The notes below the pieces were generated by a model. The model ran no database searches. It was not told where the DNA came from and was given only the letters and a program-made list of their open reading frames with translations. Source: Neocallimastix lanati (nom. inval.) (lineage: Eukaryota; Neocallimastigomycota; Neocallimastigomycetes; Neocallimastigales; Neocallimastigaceae). From it: a stretch of DNA of 13,410 nt. Positions 1 through 7,932 of the stretch are shown piece by piece. How positions within the stretch are numbered: the first letter of the stretch is position 1; the number at the start of each line of letters is the position of its first letter. The stretch is from positions 629,001 through 642,410 of the forward strand of contig JACVTC010000109.1 in the NCBI GenBank assembly GCA_016946835.1, in the 5' to 3' direction. Both the position numbers and the translations under genes were made by a program.

Positions 1-1384
1 AATACTTTATTCTTTTATATTACTTCACTATTTATTTTATTTTATTTTATTTTATTTTATTTTATTTTATTTTATTTTATTTTATTTTATTTTATTTTTA
101 TTAATACTTTATTCTTTTATATTACTTCACTATTTATTTTATTTTATTTTATTTTATTTTATTTTATTTTATTTTATTTTATTTTATTTTTATTAATACT
201 TTATTCTTTTATATTACTTCACTATTTATTTTATTTTATTTTATTTTATTTTATTTTTATTAATACTTTATTCTTTTATATTACTTCACTATTTATTTTA
301 TTTTATTTTATTTTATTTTATTTTTATTAATACTTTATTCTTTTATATTACTTCACTATTTATTTTATTTTATTTTATTTTATTTTATTTTTATTAATAC
401 TTTATTCCTTTATATTACTTCACTATTAATTTTATTTTATTTTATTTTATTTTATTCAATCTGTACTTTATTTTTAATATTCTACTTTTAATATTCTACT
501 ATTTATTTTATTTTATTTTATTTTATTTTATTTTATTTTATTTTATTTTATTTTATTTTATTCAATCTGTACTTTATTTTTAATATTCTACTTTTAATAT
601 TCTACTATTTATTTTATTTTATTTTATTTTATTTTATTTTATTTTATTTTATTCAATCTGTACTTTATTTTTAATATTCTACTTTTAATATTCTACTATT
701 TATTTTATTTTATTTTATTTTATTTTATTTTATTTTATTTTATTTTATTTTATTTTATTTTATTTTATTTTATTTTATTTTATTTTATTTTATTTTATTT
801 TATTTTATTTTATTTTATTTTATTCAATCTGTACTTTATATTCATATTCTACTATTTATTTTATTTTATTTTATTTTATTTTATTTTATTTTATTTTATT
901 TTATTTTATTTTATTTTATTTTATTTTATTCAATCTGTACTTTATTTTTAATATTCTACTTTTAATATTCTACTATTTATTTTATTTTATTTTATTTTAT
1001 TTTATTTTTATTAATACTTTATTCCTTTATATTACTTCACTATTAATTTTATTTTATTTTATTTTATTTTATTCAATCTGTACTTTATTTTTAATATTCT
1101 ACTTTTAATATTCTACTATTTATTTTATTTTATTTTATTTTATTTTATTTTATTTTATTTTATTTTATTCAATCTGTACTTTATTTTTAATATTCTACTT
1201 TTAATATTCTACTATTTATTTTATTTTATTTTATTTTATTTTATTTTATTTTATTCAATCTGTACTTTATTTTTAATATTCTACTTTTAATATTCTACTA
1301 TTTATTTTATTTTATTTTATTTTATTTTATTCAATCTGTACTTTATTTTTAATATTCTACTTTTAATATTCTACTATTTATTTT
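1..1384. repeat. composite satellite of (TTTTA)n with two alternating spacers
   Basis: The plus strand is runs of the pentamer TTTTA interrupted by two spacer types. Spacer A (AATACTTTATTC..., containing ATTACTTCAC) starts at 1, 103, 195, 262, 329, 396 and 1013. Spacer B (CAATCTGTACTTTA..., containing AATATTCTAC usually twice) starts at 457, 563, 654, 825, 931, 1074, 1170, 1256 and 1332; the copy at 825 is shortened. Between neighbouring A copies the distance is always 2 modulo 5, and between neighbouring B copies 1 modulo 5, so the units differ by whole pentamers, as expected from slippage. The 61-bp A-to-B module at 396-457 recurs at 1013-1074. The longest pure run is about 701-822. G is absent from roughly the first 460 bases, a strong strand asymmetry. 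The array may continue left of the window. Confidence 0.95.
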
Positions 1385-1811
1385 ATTATTATTTATTTAT
1401 TTATTTATTAATTTATACATTTATTTATTTTAAAATTAATTGTATTATAATTTTTTATGGCGTTAACAAAAAATTTTACAAGCCATTAAAAATAAATGGC
1501 GTATTGAAAATTTGTATTTTAAAATTGGCGAAATGAACCACATTCGTTTATTATTTTATAAATCAAAGAATAATTTGCATTTTTGAATTACACAAGAAAA
1601 ATTTTAATTTAAAATGTGATTGGAATAATCACATCTTTACACTATATCAGGTGTACTAATTACAGCTTTCTGTGATTCTGATATTTCTAAAGTGGCTTCT
1701 AGTACGAAGAGAGAAATTTGGAATACAGGAAGACTGTAGAAAGTGAACTTAATGTTTTATATTGTTTTAAACTGGATATTTAGTAACATTGGAGTTGTAT
1801 AATTAAAAATA
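1385..1811. other. gene-less AT-rich spacer between satellite and dead Gypsy pol
   Basis: I see no coding region, RNA gene or mobile-element end here. The left part (to about 1440) is a decayed TTTA/TTAT continuation of the satellite. Two short perfect hairpins are visible: 1482-1487 with 1495-1500 (GCCATT/AATGGC) and 1614-1621 with 1627-1634 (ATGTGATT/AATCACAT, 5-nt loop). The missing upstream half of the neighbouring pol gene should lie here but is not recognisable, so the break in that element is at about 1812 or the sequence to its left is too decayed to read. Confidence 0.6.
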
Positions 1812-3351
1812 ATATCACGTAGAAAATTTGAACATTATATTTTAGGTAATCCATTCAAAACTATTCTATATACTGATCACAAACCTTTAGTTTCTATTAT
1901 TAAAAGTTGTGAGTCGAATACTCTTAAACATCAACGTTGGTGTGATAAATTTAGTAAACTTTAAGTTGATATTGTTTATCACAGTGGTAAAGCTAATTTG
2001 ATTGCTGATGCATTGTCTAGAATTGTTCGTAAAGACTGTTCTATTACTAATGTTTGTATTAGCTTTAATTCTCTTTTTAATAACAATATTCTGTTCACTT
2101 CTGTTAGCAATTCTAATAGTTCCATTGATTCCTCCGTTGTTAATAATTCACCCATTGATAGCTCCATTCTCACCCAGGAGGAAAACGAAAAATTCATTTC
2201 TGAATTTATGTATAGATTTTTAACCGAAAAAATAGTTAAAATTGATAATAAATTATATTTTAGAGATTATAATAAATTAAGAAAAATTATTGATGATCCC
2301 TATGAAAAAATTAAAATTATTACTAAAGAACATAGAGTGGATCATGAAGGTATTCAGAAAACTTACGAAAGAATAAAAGAAAAGTATTACTGGAAAAAAT
2401 TTAATAATAGATGTAAAAAAATATATTTCGCTATGCAAAATATGCCAACTAAATCGTTCTAAGCCATTGCCGAAACCAACAGAAAAATAATACGGAACTC
2501 CTGTAGAAGCTCCTTTTGTTAGAGTTGGTTTAGATATTATTGGACCCCTAAAAGAAATACAACAAGGTAATAAATATATTATTGTTTGCATAGATTATTT
2601 TACAAAGTGGGTAGAAGCTAAACCACTTCTTACTATTAATTCACAGGACGTAACAAATTTCTTAGTAGAAGTTTTTAGTAGACATGGAATACCAGAACTA
2701 ATTATTGCAGATAATGGTGTACAGTTTACTGCTGATTATACTAAAATAATTTTAGATCTATATGATGTGTACATTCATTTTGTTAGTACATATCATCCAG
2801 AATTAAATGGATTAGTGGAAAACAAAAATATAGAAATAGGAAAGCAATTAAGAAATTTCTCGAATGATAACAAACATTGGGATATTTTGTTATCGCTGGC
2901 TTTATGGGCTTTAAGAACCAGTAAATCTGCTGTAACGGGTTATTCAAGTTTTGAACTTTTATATGGACGTAAGGAACTACTACCTATAGATATAAATTTA
3001 AGAAATTCAATTTTGGAAGATAATAGTAGAACTATGGACGAAATATTAATGGAAAGGTTCGTTGAGCATGCTAAATGGGTTGAAAAAGCAGCAAAAAAAA
3101 TGCTTGGAACAATCCATTATTGGAAAACTCGAAGACAAGCTCAACAAAGTAAGGAAAATAAGAAAAATTTTAAAATTGGTGATTTAGTAAAAATAAGAAA
3201 TCACCAACGAACTAAACTTGAACCGTATTTCCTTGGTCCATATATAATTAAGGACATATCTTGGAATACAGTTCAATTACAGGATGCTATGGACGGTACA
3301 AAATTGGAAATAAACGTCCATATTAAAAATATATTACCTTTTAATGAATGA
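1812..3351 (+). pseudogene. truncated, broken Ty3/Gypsy pol (RNase H end + integrase)
   Basis: This is the 3' part of a Gypsy polyprotein. The RNase H end is seen as YTDHKPL at 1869-1889 and ADALSR near 2001-2018. The integrase zinc finger has its two His codons at 2331 and 2343 and its two Cys codons at 2434 and 2443. The integrase core has catalytic Asp at 2593, Asp at 2710 and Glu at 2818, with the standard 35 residues between the last two. A GPY module lies at 3235-3243 and the natural stop at 3349-3351. Three lesions are visible: a TAA at 1962-1964, a change from frame 0 to frame 1 somewhere at 2412-2433 (between the His and Cys pairs), and a TAA at 2488-2490. Everything 5' (gag, protease, reverse transcriptase) is missing. 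It is clearly related to, but well diverged from, the intact element at 6059, so it is an older relative and not a recent copy of it. No functional product is expected. Confidence 0.92.
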
Positions 3352-3572
3352 AATTTCAAATTGAAAGTTCAAAAATTTTTAATTTATTTTTTTTAAAAAA
3401 AAAAAAAAAAAATTTCATTATTAAAATTTTATTATAAAAATTTTCAAAAATTTAATTGTTTTTATTATTAAATTTAATATAAATTAATATATAAATTTTT
3501 AATCTAAATTATTATAAATTTAATTTCACTAATTTCTTGCGAAATTAAGTTCAATTTTAGCAGGGAAGTTTC
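3352..3572. other. 3' untranslated tail of the dead Gypsy element
   Basis: This is AT-rich, non-coding sequence between the integrase stop and the putative LTR start. It contains a T8-A18 block at about 3387-3413. A short purine stretch AGGGAAG at 3562-3568, five bases before the putative LTR start, is where a polypurine tract would be expected. The intact element has only 18 bp between stop and LTR, so this tail is much longer. No other feature is recognised. Confidence 0.4.
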
Positions 3573-4003
3573 TGATATAAAACAAATATGTGTAGCAGCA
3601 TATTTGTATATTTGAATATTTGTATATTTACATATTAAATTTATATTTTATTATTTATAATAATTCATATTATTATATATTTTATATTATTATTTATATT
3701 ATTTATTATTTATATTTTGTATATATTATTAATATTTCTTATATATATTTCTTAAATATTAAATTATACTTCTTATTTTAAATTATTAAAGTTTATAATT
3801 ATTAAAGTATATATAATTATATATTATAAAAAATATAAATTTATTATTAATTTTCATAAATCAATTAATTTCATAAATTAATATATTTTACAAAATTTAA
3901 TGCATTAGCATTATTTTGTAAACGTGAATTACATTAAATAATTAAATGTACTAAATAAATTAATGTACTAAAGATATTGATCATATCTTTACAATAAATG
4001 TGT
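3573..4003 (+). repeat. putative decayed 3' LTR of the dead Gypsy element
   Basis: The sequence starts TGATA, the same first five bases as the LTR of the intact element, and follows a purine stretch. Like that LTR it has an inverted repeat just inside its end: ACAAATATG (3582-3590) with CATATTTGT (3599-3607). Farther in are a hairpin at 3888-3921 (TTACAAAAT...ATTTTGTAA, with nested AATGC/GCATT) and a 9-bp hairpin at 3969-3991. AATGTACTAAATAA at 3945-3958 matches 14 bases at 6066-6079 of the intact LTR. The right boundary is unknown; I end it where the Copia fragment begins. The call rests on analogy, because no second copy of this LTR is in the window. Confidence 0.35.
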
Positions 4004-4190
4004 AGACCAGGAGTGTCTTCTTTAAAAATTGCTTCTCTTAATAAATGAAATTTTTGATCTATTTTATCCATAATTATATAACAGTGAGCCTAAAAATATT
4101 CCTTCCTTTGAATTTATATCTATTTTTAATTTTTTATTTTGTAAATTATTATAAAAGGCAGTGCATCCGAAAACTTTAATTGGAATTGTG
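4004..4190 (-). pseudogene. Ty1/Copia integrase C-terminal fragment, broken
   Basis: Read on the minus strand, this piece encodes the segment that follows the Copia integrase core. P-I-K-V-F-G-C-T-A-F is followed by a lysine-rich stretch and then G-I-F-L-G, the usual VFGC...GIFLG signature. A stop follows, and the homology continues in another frame as HLLREAIFKEDTPG, matching the family's R-x-x-x-F-x-E-D segment before the reverse transcriptase. At least one frameshift is therefore present. It is too short to act and lies head to head with the plus-strand Copia fragment. In an intact Copia gene this segment would sit just upstream of that reverse transcriptase in the same orientation, so either an inversion or two separate insertions must have occurred. 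Confidence 0.72.
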
Positions 4191-5451
4191 CAACTTTTAT
4201 GATAATAATATAATGATATTTGTTAAACATGTCCCAAAAGGCAAAAGAATTTTACCTTTAATTTGGATATACACAAATAAAATTAATAGTGCTGGTGTTG
4301 TTATTAAACACAAAGCACGTATTGTTGCACATGGATTCCGACAATTATTTGGTGTGGACTTCTTTCAGACCTTTGCCCCTACTCTTAATATCGATGGTCT
4401 AAAATTGATTATTGCCATTGCTTCAAAATTCAAATGGCATATTTTCCAACTTGATATTAAAGCTGCCTACCTTAATGCTAAAATTGACTCAGATAATTAT
4501 ACAACTATTCCGCCTGGAGATGCTAACTTTGGGAAGGGATACTGGAAACTTAAAAAGGCACTTTACGGATTAAAACAGTCAGGACGCCAATGGTATCTGA
4601 CAATATCTGAATTTTTAATAGAGCAAGGTTTTATTCAATTGTCGTCTGAAAAATGCATATTTAAAAAGACCGTTAATGGAAAATTAGTCTGCATAATTGG
4701 ACTATACGTTGATGATATAGCTATCGCTGGATTAGTTAAAGAAATCAGTAACATTATAAATAAAATTAAACAAAAATTCAAAATTTCAAAATGCGAACCA
4801 ATTAATTATATATTAGGAATTAAAATTGAAAAGAACAATTTCAATTATTCAATTTCTCAAAAACATTTTATTAACATCATTTTAAATAAATTCAATATTA
4901 ATAATATGAGAAAAGTTACAACTCCATGCGTTGGTGATAATATTATTTCTGAGAATAATGATCCATATGATAAAACAACATATAAAAGCGCTATTGGTAT
5001 GCTAATATTCTTATCCAAAGCAACCAGACCGGACATCTCTTTTGCCGTACACAAAGCCGTCAGAAATTCGGAAAATCCTACAATAACCGATTGGAGAAAA
5101 GTAGAAAACATCTTGAAATATTTAAACAGCACTATAGATTACAAGATAACTTATGATAGTCAAGGAAACATAGTTGCTTATACTGATTCGGATTTTGCTG
5201 GAGACATTAAAGACAGAAAATCGACTTCTGGACATATTATTCTTTTAGGAAATAATCCAATTTCTTGGATGTCTAAAAAACAGTCTATAGTTGCTACCTC
5301 AACCGCTGAAGCAGAATATATTAGTGCTTCACAATGCATCAAGAAATTATTATGGATCAAGAATATTCTTTTTGAATTAATAGGATTTAATAAACCAATA
5401 ACTATTTTTATTGATAATAATGCATGTGTAACGGAGGTGCTTCTATTGTAA
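4180..5451 (+). pseudogene. Ty1/Copia pol fragment: reverse transcriptase and RNase H
   Basis: A 423-codon open frame carries the Copia-type reverse transcriptase from about residue 14. Seen in order are KARIVAHGFRQ, TFAPT, QLDIKAAYLN with catalytic Asp92, KKALYGLKQSGRQW, and the active-site YVDD at 176-179. The Copia RNase H follows: YTDSDFAG (Asp336), RKSTSGH, STAEAEY (Glu377/Glu379) and FIDNNAC (Asp412). Homology stops right after FIDNNAC, at about 5428, where the family normally has a His-x-Arg/Ser-x-Lys-His segment; the last dozen codons are not homologous. There is no natural start: the open frame is entered from unrelated sequence and its first in-frame start-like codon is TTG. Gag, protease and integrase core are absent on this strand. 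It is a truncated piece of a larger Gag-Pol, although the open frame and complete catalytic residues suggest it broke fairly recently. Confidence 0.88.
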
Positions 5452-5970
5452 CGGCGGGACGTGGTATAGAAACACAGAAAGGAGAAAACTCAATAGGTTT
5501 ACACTATCTGTATAAATAATTCGTTTTATTAGAAATATTTTTTATTAATTATAAAATTTAAAATAATTATTAATATTAATCAACAAGGTAATATTTCGAA
5601 TTACTTATACGTTAATTATTATTAATAAAAGCACGAAGAAAAATATTTTCATTCGTGAAGTTCGCACTATTTATACTTTTAACGGAAAAACAGTTTTAAC
5701 ATGTAAAAATAATTTTAAAGAAATATTTAGAAATATGTTTGTAATAATTAATAATGTAAAGTTTCTAGAATATAGATTTTAATTGATGAAAATGAATCTT
5801 ATCAAAAAAGAATAAAATAATTTATATAATAAGAATTTCTAAATTCATTTCGGTTGAATTACGAACCGAAAGAATCTTTAACTTTCTATAATTTTATACA
5901 GAAAGAATATTCAAGAAGATATTATTAATAATTAATAAAATAATTAATAAAATAATTATTTATGCAAAAT
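5452..5970. other. unassigned AT-rich region, possible Copia LTR remnant
   Basis: I recognise no gene here. The left end is locally GC-richer and starts just after TGTAACGG (5447-5454), itself a repeat of 5427-5434. TGTAACGGCGGGACG could be the start of a Copia LTR (TG start, TATAAATA at about 5513, AATAAA near 5626), but no matching copy or CA end is identified. One frame stays open for 71 codons at 5567-5782, long for such AT-rich DNA, but has no ATG near its beginning and no recognisable motif. Confidence 0.4.
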
Positions 5971-6042
5971 GCGTTGAAGTGTGAGTCGAACCCATAAAGT
6001 ATTGGTCATGCTCAATGTAACTAACCATTGAACCAAAGTTCT
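5971..6042 (-). pseudogene. tRNA-like Pol III unit (decayed tRNA gene)
   Basis: On the minus strand, about 72 nt have the landmarks of a tRNA gene: an A box TGGTTCAATGG (6035-6025), a B box GGTTCGACTCA (5992-5982, one mismatch to the tRNA consensus) and TTTT at 5969-5966, one base past the 3' end, as a Pol III terminator. The cloverleaf is poor. The D stem and the acceptor ends do not pair, and the anticodon arm (ATTG...CCAAT) looks a few bases short. I therefore cannot assign an amino acid and regard it as a pseudogene or tRNA-derived fragment. The internal promoter may still bind TFIIIC, which matters because the LTR element starts only 17 bp upstream of its 5' end. Confidence 0.45.
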
Positions 6043-6554
6043 AATTTTAATAACTAATTGATAAGAATGTACTAAATAATGCATTCTTAATTAAATCTAC
6101 GATTTATTTCTAATACATTATGTGTACATTATTATTTTTGTACTTTAATAAATTTTTAAATCCAAAGATCAAAAATTAAATCAAAAATTATATTAAACTT
6201 TATATTTTTATATTAAATCTTATATTAATAGTAATATTTTTATATATTTAAAACTTATATTAGCAATATTAATAATAAATCTTATTTTTTTTATATTAAT
6301 AATGAAAATTTATATTAATAATATTTTTATATATTGATAATTAAAAATTTATATATTATATTTTAACTTTTTATTATAAAATTTTATATCGAAATGTTTT
6401 ATTTTATATTGAAAAATATTTTATTTTATTAAAAACCTTTATATTAGAATAGTATTTTTATTTTTATTTGAATATTTTAACAGATTGTAATAAAAATTTT
6501 AGCCAATTAAATAAATTCTTATTAGTAATATTTTAGATAGATTAAAAAAAAAAA

Positions 6555-6556
<2 letters not shown>

Positions 6557-6601
<45 letters not shown>
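6557..6601. repeat. poly(A) tract inside the LTR
   Basis: There are 45 consecutive A, preceded by T and another 12 A (6544-6555). It lies in the presumed U3 region, upstream of the TATA box, so it is not the element's own polyadenylation tail. It may be a slippage product. Its true length is uncertain in any sequencing method, and it cannot be checked against the truncated 3' LTR here. Confidence 0.9.
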
Positions 6602-6605
<4 letters not shown>

Positions 6606-6767
6606 TATTAATATTATAAATGTATTTTATTTATATTGTTATAATTAAATTTTATATAATTGATTATAAAAATCAATTTAAATTTAATAGTTTTTATATA
6701 TAAAAAGAAAAATAATAATAAAATGTAATTTAGTGGCAAGAACAACTTTTATGCCTTGAAAAAAAAG

Positions 6768-6775
6768 TATAAATA
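6768..6775 (+). promoter_or_regulatory. LTR TATA box
   Basis: TATAAATA is the best TATA match in the LTR and sits about 145 bp before its end, followed by AATAAA signals. By normal TATA spacing, Pol II transcription (the start of R) would begin around 6795-6805. This is inferred from position and sequence only. Confidence 0.55.
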
Positions 6776-6810
6776 GTTGTAAATTTTGCTACTAATTTTT
6801 AAATATCATC

Positions 6811-6848
6811 AAATAAAATAAAATAAAATAAAATAAAATAAAATAAAT
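6811..6848 (+). repeat. (AAATA)n microsatellite with overlapping AATAAA signals
   Basis: About seven AAATA units follow the inferred transcription start and supply many overlapping AATAAA polyadenylation hexamers, with further ones to about 6866. In the 3' LTR copy this block would direct 3' end formation of the element's RNA. The motif is the reverse complement of the TTTTA pentamer that forms the satellite at 1-1384. Confidence 0.7.
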
Positions 6849-6920
6849 TAATAAATAAAAAATAAAATTTGTGTTTCTTACTTTATTTTTATTTAATTCT
6901 CTAAAACCTTAACATTTATA

Positions 6921-6938
6921 TGGTGGAGATATCGGGGT
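6921..6938 (+). promoter_or_regulatory. candidate primer binding site (minus-strand DNA synthesis)
   Basis: TGGTGGAGATATCGGGGT begins with the TGG that pairs with the CCA end of a tRNA and lies 6 bp after the inferred LTR end, where an LTR element's primer site belongs. It predicts a primer tRNA ending CCCGATATCTCCACCA, whose acceptor stem would start GGAGATA. I cannot name the tRNA. At least 16 bases fit tRNA geometry; the last ones may not pair. Confidence 0.65.
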
Positions 6939-7130
6939 ATTAAATAGAAATAATAGTAAATAACATAGATTTTTTTTTTAATTTTTTTTTTATTTTATAT
7001 TGATAAACAAGTAAGTCGTTAATCCTTTGATTAACCCATGGCGCTTGTTTGATATATATATATAAAAAAAATTTTTTTTAAATAAGTAAAATTAAGATTC
7101 TAAAAAAACAAATTTTGTAAAATTATAACA

Positions 7131-7371
7131 AGGAGCGGATAGAGCTCATACACAGTGTATTCTCAGATAGCAACAAATTAACTCTATTCATAGTAGGTTA
7201 TTGAATAGTAGTTAATTTGGAGATTAATTGGAAAGTAGACGAAGGTATTTGGTTACCGACCCGGTAATAATAGTTCAACCTTCAACGTTTCAACACACGA
7301 AGGTGCGGGTACTTTCCAAGCACTGGCGAATAAGGAGCTTACGTCACCGAAGGCGTAAGATTGTTTTTTTT
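7131..7371 (+). other. GC-richer structured RNA island in the leader
   Basis: Perfect stems can be read directly. AAATTAACT+CTATTCA (7175-7190) pairs with TGAATAG+AGTTAATTT (7202-7218): 16 bp with one bulged T. TTGGAAAGTA (7228-7237) pairs with TACTTTCCAA (7310-7319) and closes a domain. Inside that, GAAGGT (7241-7246) pairs with ACCTTC (7278-7283) and TTACC (7253-7257) with GGTAA (7263-7267). CTTACG (7338-7343) pairs with CGTAAG (7354-7359) and is followed by a T8 run. Base composition differs sharply from the flanks. It does not match any RNA family I recognise: I found no group I core, RNase P, 5S rRNA or hammerhead motifs. Confidence 0.5.
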
Positions 7372-7932
7372 ATATAATTTTTTTTACTTTTCTTTGTGCT
7401 AGTTATAAGGCACTTTATTATATAAAGTATCAGACTTTGGCTAACTTCGCCATTTAAATTTTTTTTATTTTTTTTATTACTGGTACTTTATTTGTTATAT
7501 AATTCCTGTAATAGAATCTTAATTTACTTTGAAAATATTGTGTTTTTAGTTAATTTTTATTAGTTAATAAAAATATTATTGAATACTTTTAAAATTTTTT
7601 TATTCCGTACATAGATTATCGGATTAAGTTTATCCTACATAGTAATTGGGCTAGTGGGCTCTGAACTGCTATATTTTATATTGAATATAGTAATCGTGGC
7701 ACACGCGTGGCATGACACCATTAGGTAAGCTGCACGTCAGACAGTGTGTACTATCAGATTGTACGACAATAAAGATTATTTTTTTGTATTTAATAATTAT
7801 AATTAATTAATAATTTTATTAGCTATAACAATACAATATTTATCGTTTAAAAAGAAAAATTTTTGAAAGGTGAAAATAATAAATAAAACTTTGCTTCTAA
7901 ATTTATTACTACAAATATACTAAATTACAAAA

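Larger units (their letters stand above)
6059..6914 (+). repeat. 5' LTR of the Ty3/Gypsy element
   Basis: The left end (TGATAAG) is fixed by its exact repetition at 13228. The right end is inferred: CA at 6913-6914 is the last plausible LTR terminus before the primer binding site at 6921, giving about 856 bp. The first bases form an inverted repeat (TAAGAATG 6062-6069 with CATTCTTA 6082-6089). The middle contains a long poly(A) tract (6557-6601). TATAAATA at 6768 and an AATAAA-rich microsatellite from 6811 suggest U3 to about 6795, then R and U5. Only the first 183 bp are confirmed by the second copy. Confidence 0.8.

Noticed and set aside
1636-1745. Stretch resembling a Copia RNase H start (AFCDSD in one frame)
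   Set aside because: Only one short match, no following RKST-S-G motif and a stop soon after; not supportable.
1998-2462. An open frame that could be listed as an independent 154-residue gene
   Set aside because: It begins at a TTG inside ADALSR homology and ends in the frameshifted zinc finger; it is one segment of the broken Gypsy pol at 1812-3351.
5427-5454. TGTAACGG direct repeat as a target-site duplication flanking a small insertion
   Set aside because: The 12 bases between the two copies are too few to be an element; more likely a junction scar or the start of a Copia LTR.
6053-6058. Target-site duplication at the left end of the element
   Set aside because: The right flank is outside the window, so the duplication cannot be tested.
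7361-7371. Hairpin plus T8 as a bacterial-type intrinsic terminator
   Set aside because: The context is eukaryotic. A Pol III terminator is possible but no convincing A and B boxes were found upstream.
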